64,000 bases of DNA from Flavobacterium tructae (GTDB lineage: Bacteria > Bacteroidota > Bacteroidia > Flavobacteriales > Flavobacteriaceae). Each line of letters starts with the position of its first letter. Positions within the stretch are counted from its first letter, which is position 1. Positions 44,246 through 51,749 of the stretch are shown here, in pieces. The stretch spans positions 1 through 64,000 of the forward strand of contig NZ_MUHH01000036.1 of the NCBI RefSeq assembly GCF_002217475.1, read 5' to 3'. The notes beneath the pieces were generated by a model. The model saw nothing but the letters and a program-made list of their open reading frames with translations, did no database searches and was not told where the DNA came from. A program made the translations under genes and the position numbers.

Positions 44246-44311
44246 TTTTTATAATTTAGGCCAATACTTTCGTATTTAGCAAGTTTGAGATTCTAATTTT
44301 TAGTTTAATTT

Positions 44312-44953
44312 TTAAGATAAGAACCCGAAAAACAATGTTTTATTCAGGAACAAAGCTTGTTTGATTTTTTTCAATCTGCTTAAAACGGCTACGTTAAATG
44401 GGTGTTTTGGCGGATCTTTTTGTTTGTCTTTCGGATCATGCAACATCCCTGTACAAAGACACATTTTGTTTTCTTTACTTTTTAAAATTTCGTAATTCGT
44501 GCAGGTTTTACAGCCAGCCCAAAAACTTGGATCGGTAGTCAGTTCAGAAAAAGGTACAGGTTTATATCCTAAGTCAGAATTTATTTTCATAACCGCCAAA
44601 CCTGTTGTAATTCCAAATATCTTGGCATCAGGATATCTTTCAAGAGAGTAATCGAAAACTTTTGATTTGATTTTTTTGGCTAAGCCTAAACTTCTGTAAT
44701 CCGGATGCACAATTAAGCCGGAATGAGCAACAAACTTTCCGTGCTCCCAACTTTCGATGTAACAAAAACCTGCAAATTTTCCGTCTGCCAAAGCAATCAT
44801 CGCATCACCATTTGACATTTTTTTCTGAATGTATTCAGGAGTTCTTTTAGCAATCCCGGTGCCTCTTAATAAGGCTGATGATTCTATTGTATCGCAAATT
44901 TCCTGTGCGAATTTGAAGTGTTCTTCCTGAGTAACAACAATAGAGATTTTCAT
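44312..44953 (-). CDS. GNAT acyltransferase, candidate N-acylglutamate synthase
   Basis: 213 residues: a GNAT fold with 'IVHPDYRSLGLAKKIK' as the acyl-CoA loop, followed by a distinctive C-terminal part with four close cysteines (WAGCKTCTNYEIL and MCLCTGML) and a basic tail. It is the promoter-proximal gene of the arginine operon. No argA or argJ is present, yet every other step is. The position makes it the best candidate for the first step, acylation of glutamate. Whether acetyl or succinyl-CoA is used is open. Confidence 0.7.
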   Translation of the reverse strand: MKISIVVTQEEHFKFAQEICDTIESSALLRGTGIAKRTPEYIQKKMSNGDAMIALADGKFAGFCYIESWEHGKFVAHSGLIVHPDYRSLGLAKKIKSKVFDYSLERYPDAKIFGITTGLAVMKINSDLGYKPVPFSELTTDPSFWAGCKTCTNYEILKSKENKMCLCTGMLHDPKDKQKDPPKHPFNVAVLSRLKKIKQALFLNKTLFFGFLS

Positions 44954-45281
44954 TTCAATAGTTGAAGTTAGAGTTAAAAATTAAAACGTATTGTTTAGTT
45001 TGAAATCCTGAATTCAATCCAATAAAAATAAGCAAAATAGAAGTAACATTCTCAAAATCAAAAACTTGATTAAGAAAATTTAAAAAATAATATATACTTT
45101 TAGGATATGTTTGTCCAATGGACAAATGATGTGATTTCAAAATGAAAAATGAATATAAATAAATACGCGGCGAAAAACTCTGTGGATACTATAGAGATAG
45201 TGTCCGTACTTCGGGAGAAGTTACAGCTGAGTTTGTCCGTGACAAAGAAGTTATATGTAAACTTATTTTATTCATCGACTG
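44954..45281 (-). other. long 5' leader of the arginine operon
   Basis: About 320 nt lie between the mapped promoter and the first gene. The promoter-proximal part (45165-45250) is clearly richer in GC than its surroundings and holds three consecutive small hairpins: ACTAT/ATAGT (45188-45202), ACTTC/GAAGT (45208-45221) and TTGTC/GACAA (45233-45245). The rest is AT-rich. A terminator-like T tail is not seen. Confidence 0.5.
45189..45275 (-). CDS. possible 28-codon leader peptide ahead of the arginine operon
   Basis: An ATG six bases after the -7 box opens a 28-codon frame ending TAG, giving MNKISLHITSLSRTNSAVT followed by SPEVRTLSL. It overlaps the three leader hairpins and contains two CGG arginine codons, a rare codon in such an AT-rich genome. 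It may be a chance frame. It is listed because of position only. Confidence 0.25.
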   Translation of the reverse strand: MNKISLHITSLSRTNSAVTSPEVRTLSL

Positions 45282-45309
45282 CAAAAGTACACTATTTTTT
45301 TATTTACAA
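45282..45309 (-). promoter_or_regulatory. promoter of the arginine operon
   Basis: On the minus strand TTG (45309-45307), a 17-bp spacer and TACTTTTG (45289-45282) fit the Bacteroidota -33/-7 consensus. Transcription would start near 45275. No palindromic ARG box of the ArgR type is evident nearby. Confidence 0.65.
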
Positions 45310-45365
45310 AACAAAAAAATAAAATTCTAACATTTTTTTTACAGAATGTTAATATTGGTCCATAA

Positions 45366-45402
45366 AAAACCCGATAGTTCAAAATAACTATCGGGTTCTT
45401 AA
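45366..45402 (-). terminator. terminator of the M1 peptidase gene
   Basis: Perfect stem AACCCGATAGTT / AACTATCGGGTT with an AT loop and T run on the minus exit, about 20 bp past the stop. Confidence 0.88.
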
Positions 45403-45421
45403 GTATTTACTTTTTTATCTT

Positions 45422-47692
45422 TTAATTTTTAGTAAACGGTATTGCATTACCGTTGCTCAAAATAATCATATCAAAACCTGTTTTAGCCTCATTAAATTTG
45501 AACTTTAGTCCGGCTTCAGCTGATTGAAAGACATCTTTTTCATTTTCTACCGCCTTAACTGTAAACTTCGGATAATTTGTTATCAGAACATTCAATACAT
45601 TATTCTTTTCTGTAAAATCAATTTTCAAAGGAGCTTTTGAAGTCGAATATGTTCCTAAATAACCATCTAAAACTACATCTTTTTCTATTTTACCGTTACT
45701 GGCTGTCCAAACATTATTAGCTTGATTATTGTCTGGAAAAACATTATCCGGATCAAGCGTGATACTTTCTATTTCTTCAGTAGAATTGTGTTTAAATGTC
45801 CAAACATTGTTACGTTGCCATACTTCAACAGGCAATTTAACTCTTGTCACTTTCCCACTTTTTGTTTTCACATCTAAAATAACCGGCATAGGCATTTTAT
45901 CAAAATTTTCAACTGTGATTGCAACTCCTTTTGACGGATCATTTTTTATGTACTTAATTGAATTGATCCCCTGATTAAAGCGCCAATTGTTTACAAACCA
46001 GCTTCTCCAGAACCAGCTTAAATCTTCACCTGCAACATTTTCCATTGATCGGAAGAAATCATCCGGCTGAGGATGTTTATAAGCCCAACGCTCTATGTAA
46101 GTACGGAAAGCAAGATCAAAACGCTCTTTTCCTAAAATCTGCTCTCTTAAAATTACCAAACCTGAACTTGGCTTAAAATAACACAGCATCCCAATATTAG
46201 CCTCTTTCATATTATCAGGAGAACTCATTATCGTTTCCAGATCCGGTCTTGTGAACGGCTCTGCTAATTTGTGCAAATTCGATGGCGCTTCTTTATATTC
46301 GCCTTTATTAAATTCCTCAGTGCTTAATGAATTAATAAAAGTATTAAATCCTTCATCCATCCAGGCGAATAATCTTTCGTTTGAACCTACAATCATAGGA
46401 AACCAGATATGCCCAAATTCATGATCGGTTACCCCCCATAAATCTTGTCCTTTTGACTCCCAGCTGCAAAAAACAATTCCCGGATATTCCATTCCGCCTT
46501 CGTTTCCTGCAACGTTTGTGGCTACTGGATAAGGATATTCGAACCATTTTTTAGAATAGTGCTCAATCGATGCTTTTACATATTCAGTGGAACGTCCGTA
46601 AGCTTCATTTCCGCCACTTTCTACCGGATAAGCTGATAAAGCGAGTGCTTTTTTACCACTAGGCAGATTAATTTTGGCACCGTCTAAAACAAAAGCTGCT
46701 GAAGAAGCCCATGAAAAATCACGAGCATTTTTTATTTGATAATGCCATGTTTTCTCTCCTGTTGTTTTTGAATTTGCCGTAGCAGCAACTTCTTCAGCAG
46801 AACGAATTGTTACGGTTTTGTCGCTCTGACCAGCTTCTTTATAGCGTTTAAGCTGTTCTGCCGGTAATACTTCTGCACCGTTTATCAATTCTCCTGATCC
46901 TACAACATAATGATTTGCAGGTACCGTTAACTTTACATCAAAATTTCCATATTCTAAATAAAACTCTGATGCCCCCAAGTAAGGGGCAGTATTCCATCCT
47001 TTTACGTCATCGTACACACACATACGCGGATACCATTGCGCAATCGTAAAAATTTTACCGTTTTTAGTTTCCAAAACTCCCATTCTGTCTGATCCTTCAA
47101 AAGGTGCAACGAACGAAAACTCAATTTTAATTTTTACAGCTCCTCCTTTTGATGCCAATATTTCCGGAAGAAATATCTGCATTCTGGTATCTGTAACTAT
47201 ATATTTTGCTTCAATTTCAGTCTTTTTCTTTCCACCTGAAATTACTTTAACCGATTTAATTTTGTTTCCTCCGTCAAAAACCTGTCCCTGAGCACCGTTA
47301 CGACTTCCTGAAAGCGGCACCACCGCATTTCCTCTTGAATCATTTTTGAATAAATTCTGATCTAAATTCAACCATACAAATGACATTTTTTCCGGACTAT
47401 TATTGGTATAGGTAATTTCATCTGTACCGGTAATTTCATTCGTAATTCCGTTTAATTTTGCCGTAATCTGATAATCGGCTCTGTTTTGCCAATATTCAAC
47501 TCCCGGCTGACCGTTTGCAGAGCGCGTTGGTGTTCCGTTTTTGGTATAGAAATTTGGTCCAAACGCATCGTGGTAATCGTAATTGTTAACAGGATTTACT
47601 ACTGTTGCAGGAGGTGTTTGCTGTGCCCAGACAGAAGAAACTCCAACAAACAAAGCCATGGTTAATAAGGCTTTTGAGGATTGTTTTTTCAT
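45422..47692 (-). CDS. secreted M1-family metallopeptidase
   Basis: Zinc aminopeptidase-like enzyme of about 756 residues. A signal peptide ends 'SSVWAQ', so it is periplasmic or surface-located. Zinc site HEFGH is at residues 424-428, with the third ligand E447 exactly 18 residues later, the M1 spacing. The substrate N-terminus motif GxMEN appears as 'NEGGMEYPG'. The C-terminal ~150 residues are a beta-rich extension. No T9SS CTD. The ATG at 47692 gives the signal peptide; eight residues upstream are unlikely. Confidence 0.9.
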   Translation of the reverse strand: MKKQSSKALLTMALFVGVSSVWAQQTPPATVVNPVNNYDYHDAFGPNFYTKNGTPTRSANGQPGVEYWQNRADYQITAKLNGITNEITGTDEITYTNNSPEKMSFVWLNLDQNLFKNDSRGNAVVPLSGSRNGAQGQVFDGGNKIKSVKVISGGKKKTEIEAKYIVTDTRMQIFLPEILASKGGAVKIKIEFSFVAPFEGSDRMGVLETKNGKIFTIAQWYPRMCVYDDVKGWNTAPYLGASEFYLEYGNFDVKLTVPANHYVVGSGELINGAEVLPAEQLKRYKEAGQSDKTVTIRSAEEVAATANSKTTGEKTWHYQIKNARDFSWASSAAFVLDGAKINLPSGKKALALSAYPVESGGNEAYGRSTEYVKASIEHYSKKWFEYPYPVATNVAGNEGGMEYPGIVFCSWESKGQDLWGVTDHEFGHIWFPMIVGSNERLFAWMDEGFNTFINSLSTEEFNKGEYKEAPSNLHKLAEPFTRPDLETIMSSPDNMKEANIGMLCYFKPSSGLVILREQILGKERFDLAFRTYIERWAYKHPQPDDFFRSMENVAGEDLSWFWRSWFVNNWRFNQGINSIKYIKNDPSKGVAITVENFDKMPMPVILDVKTKSGKVTRVKLPVEVWQRNNVWTFKHNSTEEIESITLDPDNVFPDNNQANNVWTASNGKIEKDVVLDGYLGTYSTSKAPLKIDFTEKNNVLNVLITNYPKFTVKAVENEKDVFQSAEAGLKFKFNEAKTGFDMIILSNGNAIPFTKN

Positions 47693-47866
47693 AATTTTTA
47701 GCTGTTTATGTAGCAAATTAATGAAAAAAAAAGCTATTTACAGAGAAATTATAAAACGTAAATTCAATTTTAGCAAAATTTTATGCAAAAAATATTTTAA
47801 GCCATTTTCCTAAAAAAATAAAATTTATAAAATATATTTACATCAGTATATCAGTAATCTTTTTCA

Positions 47867-48730
47867 ATGTCAAACACTTTGAACACAACTATCAACAATT
47901 CAGCTATAAGCGTCTCAATAAAACATTCCGGAGCAGAATTATTTTCATTAAAAGACAATCAAAATAAAGAATACATCTGGGAGGGCAATCCAGACTTTTG
48001 GGGTAAACATTCTCCGGTACTTTTTCCTATTGTAGGAACCCTTAAAAACAATACTTATACAATCGACGAAAAAGCATACCAGCTACCAAGACACGGTTTT
48101 GCACGTGATATGAACTTTGAATTGATCGAAAAGACTGAAAATACAGCAATCTTCTCTTTAAAATCAAATGCCGAAACATTAGAAAAATATCCTTTTGAAT
48201 TTGAACTACAGCTTATTTACAGCGTTGAAAACACAACTTTGAATATTGAATATAAAGTAATCAATACAGGAAAAAGCAAAATGCCATTTTCGATTGGAGC
48301 TCACCCTGCAATAGCTCTACCGGGAGATTTTAAAAATTATGCTTTCCAATTCGAAAAACAAGAAGTTTTAAAATATTATCTCTTAGAGAATGATTTGATT
48401 TCTAATCAAACAGAAACCTTGAAAAATGAAAATGGATTAATTCCGTTTGACTATCAATTATTCGAAAACGATGCATTAATTTTTAAAACCCTGGAATCAA
48501 AATCGCTAATACTGCTTCAAAACTCCAAACCCTATGTCAAAGTAGATTTTGAAGATTTCCCTAGTTTAGGAATCTGGACAAAACCACAAGCTCCTTTTAT
48601 TTGTATAGAACCCTGGCTTGGATACTCTGACACTGCTGAAAATTCGGGAAATTTATTCGAAAAAGAAGGAATTTTAGTTCTCGAAGCTAATCAAAACTTT
48701 AATTCAAAATTTAGTATCTCAATATTATAA
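47867..48730 (+). CDS. aldose 1-epimerase family protein (LacX-like)
   Basis: Galactose-mutarotase-fold protein of 287 residues. Catalytic-site histidines are expected in the 'PRHGFARDMNF' and IGAHPAIALP blocks, and 'WTKPQAPFICIEPWLG' near the end carries the acidic residue. It is closest in pattern to the LacX/YeaD-like branch, whose sugar substrate (possibly phosphorylated) is uncertain. Cytosolic. A GNAT gene follows 11 bp downstream and is likely co-transcribed. Confidence 0.87.
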   Translation: MSNTLNTTINNSAISVSIKHSGAELFSLKDNQNKEYIWEGNPDFWGKHSPVLFPIVGTLKNNTYTIDEKAYQLPRHGFARDMNFELIEKTENTAIFSLKSNAETLEKYPFEFELQLIYSVENTTLNIEYKVINTGKSKMPFSIGAHPAIALPGDFKNYAFQFEKQEVLKYYLLENDLISNQTETLKNENGLIPFDYQLFENDALIFKTLESKSLILLQNSKPYVKVDFEDFPSLGIWTKPQAPFICIEPWLGYSDTAENSGNLFEKEGILVLEANQNFNSKFSISIL

Positions 48731-48741
48731 TCTACAAAAAA

Positions 48742-49299
48742 ATGCTGGAATTTAATTTTACTCCCTTCCCTGTAATCGAAACAGAACGTTTGCTTTTACG
48801 AAGAATCACAAATGACGACGTTAATGAAGTTTTCGAGTTGCGTTCAAATCCTGAAACGATGAAATTCATCCCTCGTCCCTTAGTTAAAGATTCTGAAGAT
48901 GCCTTAGCACATATTAAGATGATTGAAGACAAAATTGTCGCAAATGAAGGAATCAATTGGGGAATTACGCTAAAAGACAACCCAAAATTATTGGGAATCA
49001 TTGGCTATTACAGAATGCAGCCAGAGCATCATCGTGCTGAAATTGGATATATTTTACTACCGGAATTTCACGGAAAAGGAATCATCCCGGAATCAGTAAA
49101 CGGATTGATCACTTATGGTTTTGAAGAATTAAAATTACATTCGATTGAAGCAGTAATTGACCCTGAAAATTATGCCTCTGAAAAAGTATTACAAAAGTGC
49201 GGCTTTGTAAAAGAAGGGCATTTTAAAGAATGTGAATTTTATGACGGCAAGTTCATCGATAGCGTAATCTACTCATTATTAAGCAATAAAAAACAATAG
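48742..49299 (+). CDS. RimJ/RimL-type GNAT acetyltransferase
   Basis: 185 residues. Starts with the family pattern 'IETERLLLRRITNDDVNEVFELRSNPE', has the acetyl-CoA loop 'LLPEFHGKGIIPESVNGLI', and the late block 'NYASEKVLQKCGFVKEGHFKE' (all partial quotes). Members acetylate ribosomal-protein N-termini or small molecules. Substrate unknown. It follows the aldose epimerase-like gene closely. Confidence 0.88.
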   Translation: MLEFNFTPFPVIETERLLLRRITNDDVNEVFELRSNPETMKFIPRPLVKDSEDALAHIKMIEDKIVANEGINWGITLKDNPKLLGIIGYYRMQPEHHRAEIGYILLPEFHGKGIIPESVNGLITYGFEELKLHSIEAVIDPENYASEKVLQKCGFVKEGHFKECEFYDGKFIDSVIYSLLSNKKQ

Positions 49300-49366
49300 C
49301 TTTTTTTGAAAAAAAATATTCCTGTTAAATTAATGGTTCCGGATAATAGTAACTATTGGTTTGCGT

Positions 49367-49407
49367 TATATTTGCAGTCGAAATAAGAAAAAAGAGCTTA
49401 TTTCGAC
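49367..49407 (+). promoter_or_regulatory. -7 box plus 5'-terminal hairpin of the DUF3575 gene
   Basis: TATATTTG at 49367-49374 is a good -7 element. Two bases later a perfect 11-bp inverted repeat begins: GTCGAAATAAG (49377-49387) / CTTATTTCGAC (49397-49407). The predicted transcript would therefore start at or within a stable stem-loop. It could be an mRNA-stabilising 5' hairpin or a dimeric operator. Confidence 0.5.
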
Positions 49408-49425
49408 ATCACGAAAGCCCTTTTT

Positions 49426-49980
49426 ATGAAAAAAATATTTATTGCCCTTGTTCTTTTCTTTTCGATTCAGTCTCAAAGTCAAACTTTTATCAAGTTTAAT
49501 GCCGCAACCGCTTTATTGGCAGTGCCAAATGTTGGAGTTGAAACCAGTATTGGGAAAAATCTAACTTTTAGTGTTGACGTAATGGCGTCATTTTGGGAGT
49601 CTTTTAACGGACATAGCCCAATGAAACTCTACACACTAACACCTGAACTTCGTTATCATTTTAAAGAAAACTATAAAGGTTTTTATGTGGGTGGCCATGC
49701 AGGACCAGATATTTACCAAATTCAAAAATGGAATTACTGGGATACTAATAAATATGAACATGGTTTTGGTTACCGCTTAGGAGTTACTGTTGGGTATAAC
49801 ATTAAACTAAATGATAAATTTTTACTGGATATTTTTGCAGGAGGTGGATGGCACCAAGGTTTTTACCACGGTTATTACAACGATGGAACTCCGGGTAGAT
49901 ATGAAAAAGCACAAAACTGGAACAAAAGTGGCGAATGGCTTCCCTACCGCGGAGGTGTTATGATTTCTTATAAATTGTAA
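49426..49980 (+). CDS. DUF3575-family outer-membrane protein
   Basis: 184 residues: signal peptide ending 'IQSQSQ', then an eight-strand-like barrel with Gly/aromatic strands and a C-terminal aromatic pattern (MISYKL). The block 'LTPELRYHFKENYKGFYVGGHAG' is typical of DUF3575 proteins in Bacteroidota. Role unknown; probably a small structural or porin-like protein. It ends two bases before the convergent VF530 gene stop. Confidence 0.86.
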   Translation: MKKIFIALVLFFSIQSQSQTFIKFNAATALLAVPNVGVETSIGKNLTFSVDVMASFWESFNGHSPMKLYTLTPELRYHFKENYKGFYVGGHAGPDIYQIQKWNYWDTNKYEHGFGYRLGVTVGYNIKLNDKFLLDIFAGGGWHQGFYHGYYNDGTPGRYEKAQNWNKSGEWLPYRGGVMISYKL

Positions 49981-49981
49981 A

Positions 49982-50209
49982 CTACTTTGCTAATTTAGAC
50001 AATGTTTTTACATATAAGTTTTCAACTTTTTTTCTTGCCCAATCGGTTTTTCTTAAAAAAGTCAAGCTTGATTTTACACTTGGATTTGAAACAAAGCACT
50101 TTATCGGAATTAATTCCGCCAGAGTATCAAAACCATAGTATTCTACTAATGCTTCTACAATTTTCTGAAGCGTTATACCATGTAAAGGATCTTTCGATTG
50201 ATTTTGCAT
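49982..50209 (-). CDS. VF530-family (DUF2132) small DNA-binding protein
   Basis: 75 residues. 'DPLHGITLQKIVEALVEYYG' followed by 'KCFVSNPSVKSSLTFLRKTDWARKKVE' (quoted in pieces) is an almost complete VF530 signature. The Vibrio fischeri prototype has a known structure and was described as DNA-binding. The biological role is not known. It is convergent with the DUF3575 gene, with no intervening terminator. Confidence 0.9.
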   Translation of the reverse strand: MQNQSKDPLHGITLQKIVEALVEYYGFDTLAELIPIKCFVSNPSVKSSLTFLRKTDWARKKVENLYVKTLSKLAK

Positions 50210-50233
50210 TTTATACTTTTAAATAATCTTACT

Positions 50234-50273
50234 AAAAGACCGTACTTTTTGAAAGTACGGTCTTTTTTTTTTA
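50234..50273. terminator. strong hairpin terminator, bidirectional
   Basis: Perfect 12-bp stem AGACCGTACTTT / AAAGTACGGTCT with A- and T-rich flanks on both sides. It serves the minus-strand barrel gene ending at 50314. Confidence 0.8.
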
Positions 50274-50313
50274 CAAAACTAGTAAATTAATTTACATCTA
50301 TTTCATCGTCTTT

Positions 50314-50952
50314 TTAAAAGAGAAACTTAAACCCAAAAGAAAGTGGAGAAGTCAAATTTGGCCTGCTTCCTGCCAAAGCTGTATTATAAAAAGGGTCAAC
50401 ATTTGCAACATGTGCCAGTCCAAAATTGGTTACTGTGGTTTTCTCACCATTTTTTGGATCTAATGTCGTAGACGTAAAGTTTGCCAGATCGTATGAAAAC
50501 TCAACCGAGAAATTTTTACTAATAAAATAATCAAACCCTCCTGAAACTGATAAGCCATATTGACTAATCTTCAAATCACTTTCTTTCTCTTTTCCTGTGA
50601 TAATAGGAGCTGCTACCTGTCCGAAGAAATATAGCGAACCTGCTACATTCCAGTATTTTCTAGCCAACGGCTGAATAACAAGCAAATCTGTTTTTGCTAC
50701 AGTTCCTGCTTTTGCATCAGCTTTTATATTAATAATACCAAACCCCGTTCCTACTGCAACGGAAGGCGTTACAAATGTTCCCACAATTGGTAATACAGAA
50801 AGATTTGTATTTTTAACGTCGCCTGTCTTAGTTTGCTGATATCCAAATTGTGATGTTGCAAACCAGGTCCCTTTTAAACCCTGATTTGTATCCTGTGCTT
50901 TTGCTGTTAAACCAATAAATGCAATACTTACTAATGTTAAAATTTTTTTCAT
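50314..50952 (-). CDS. outer-membrane beta-barrel protein
   Basis: 212 residues with a signal peptide ending 'LTAKAQ', then alternating strands of an OmpW/Opa-like small barrel and a terminal 'FGFKFLF', the aromatic end expected for BAM recognition. No diagnostic named motif. A GTTTGTT...AACAAAC inverted repeat lies just upstream (50960-50985). Confidence 0.8.
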   Translation of the reverse strand: MKKILTLVSIAFIGLTAKAQDTNQGLKGTWFATSQFGYQQTKTGDVKNTNLSVLPIVGTFVTPSVAVGTGFGIINIKADAKAGTVAKTDLLVIQPLARKYWNVAGSLYFFGQVAAPIITGKEKESDLKISQYGLSVSGGFDYFISKNFSVEFSYDLANFTSTTLDPKNGEKTTVTNFGLAHVANVDPFYNTALAGSRPNLTSPLSFGFKFLF

Positions 50953-51093
50953 GTTTTAGTTTGTTTAAATTATTCAACAAACTTATGTGTAAGTTTTTTC
51001 CTTGAATATGATTAAAATCATAGATTGCAAAAAAAGCTTTAATTTTTTCAGATTTTATTAAAGTTTTTCTTTTTTGTTTTACATTTGTACACT

Positions 51094-51549
51094 ATGTTAA
51101 AAACAGTCAATATACTTAATAAAAGAGCCCGTTTTGATTATGAAATAATCGACACTTATACAGCGGGAATTGTTTTGTCGGGAACCGAAATTAAATCCAT
51201 ACGTCTAGGTAAAGCTAATATTACTGAAAGCTTTTGTGAATTTAACAACATGGAACTCTTTGCCATTAATACCTATATCGAAGAGTATTCTTTTGGGAAT
51301 CAATTCAATCATAAATCCAGAAGTGAAAGAAAATTACTTTTGAACAAAAAGGAGCTTAAAACGTTGCATAAAAATGTTCAGGCCAAAGGACTAACTATTG
51401 TCCCATTGAAATTATTTACCAACGAAAAAGGACTTGCCAAACTGCAAATAGGTCTTTGTAAAGGAAAGAAAAACTACGACAAACGCGAATCTCTGAAAGA
51501 ACAGGATACCAAACGTGATTTAGACCGAATCAAAAAAGCATACAACTAA
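51094..51549 (+). CDS. smpB: SsrA-binding protein SmpB
   Basis: tmRNA partner for rescue of stalled ribosomes. About 151 residues. The OB-fold start 'NKRARFDYEIIDTYTAGIVL' and SGTEIKSIR are diagnostic, with the basic C-terminal tail KKNYDKRESLKEQDTKRDLDR (in two parts) that enters the decoding centre. I start at the ATG at 51094. A TACATTTG -7-like box (51080-51087) ends six bases before it, so the mRNA leader may be very short. Confidence 0.96.
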   Translation: MLKTVNILNKRARFDYEIIDTYTAGIVLSGTEIKSIRLGKANITESFCEFNNMELFAINTYIEEYSFGNQFNHKSRSERKLLLNKKELKTLHKNVQAKGLTIVPLKLFTNEKGLAKLQIGLCKGKKNYDKRESLKEQDTKRDLDRIKKAYN

Positions 51550-51663
51550 AGAGAACATCTTTCCAAATCAGGATATGTTATCGACCTTGGTCAAACCGTT
51601 GATACAATTATGCAAACAGTGGCAAAAGAAATGAAAAAAGACGGTTCACTTCCTCTTAAATAG
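51550..51663 (+). pseudogene. C-terminal remnant of an unidentified coding sequence
   Basis: Directly after the smpB stop and in the same frame, 37 sense codons ending TAG read REHLSKSGYVIDLGQTVDT then IMQTVAKEMKKDGSLPLK. The composition is protein-like (balanced, helical) and a terminator follows at once, yet there is no start codon or leader. It is either the end of a deleted gene or an ancient 3' extension of smpB. I do not recognise the family. Confidence 0.45.
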
Positions 51664-51671
51664 TATTTTAA

Positions 51672-51704
51672 AAAGCAATATTTTGATATTGCTTTTTTTT
51701 TTAC
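51672..51704 (+). terminator. terminator downstream of smpB
   Basis: Stem AAAAGCAATAT / ATATTGCTTTT with a T10 tail, following the remnant frame. Confidence 0.88.
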
Positions 51705-51749
51705 TAAATTTATGACCAAATTTGTCAAGACATTTTAAATAAAATAAAA

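Noticed and set aside
44955..45140. A 61-codon minus-strand frame filling most of the arginine-operon leader
   Set aside because: Composition follows the AT-rich leader, it has no arginine codon that would suit attenuation, and no protein-like pattern is visible. It ends one base before the first gene, which is probably chance.
45165..45250. GC-richer block considered as an insertion-sequence end or the three-palindrome repeat
   Set aside because: The palindromes differ in sequence from the composite repeat, there are no target duplications, and no transposase fragment is nearby. It was kept only as a leader feature.
47693..47866. Search for promoters of the divergent M1 peptidase and epimerase genes
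   Set aside because: Only AT-rich sequence; no box pair with acceptable spacing, so no feature is listed.
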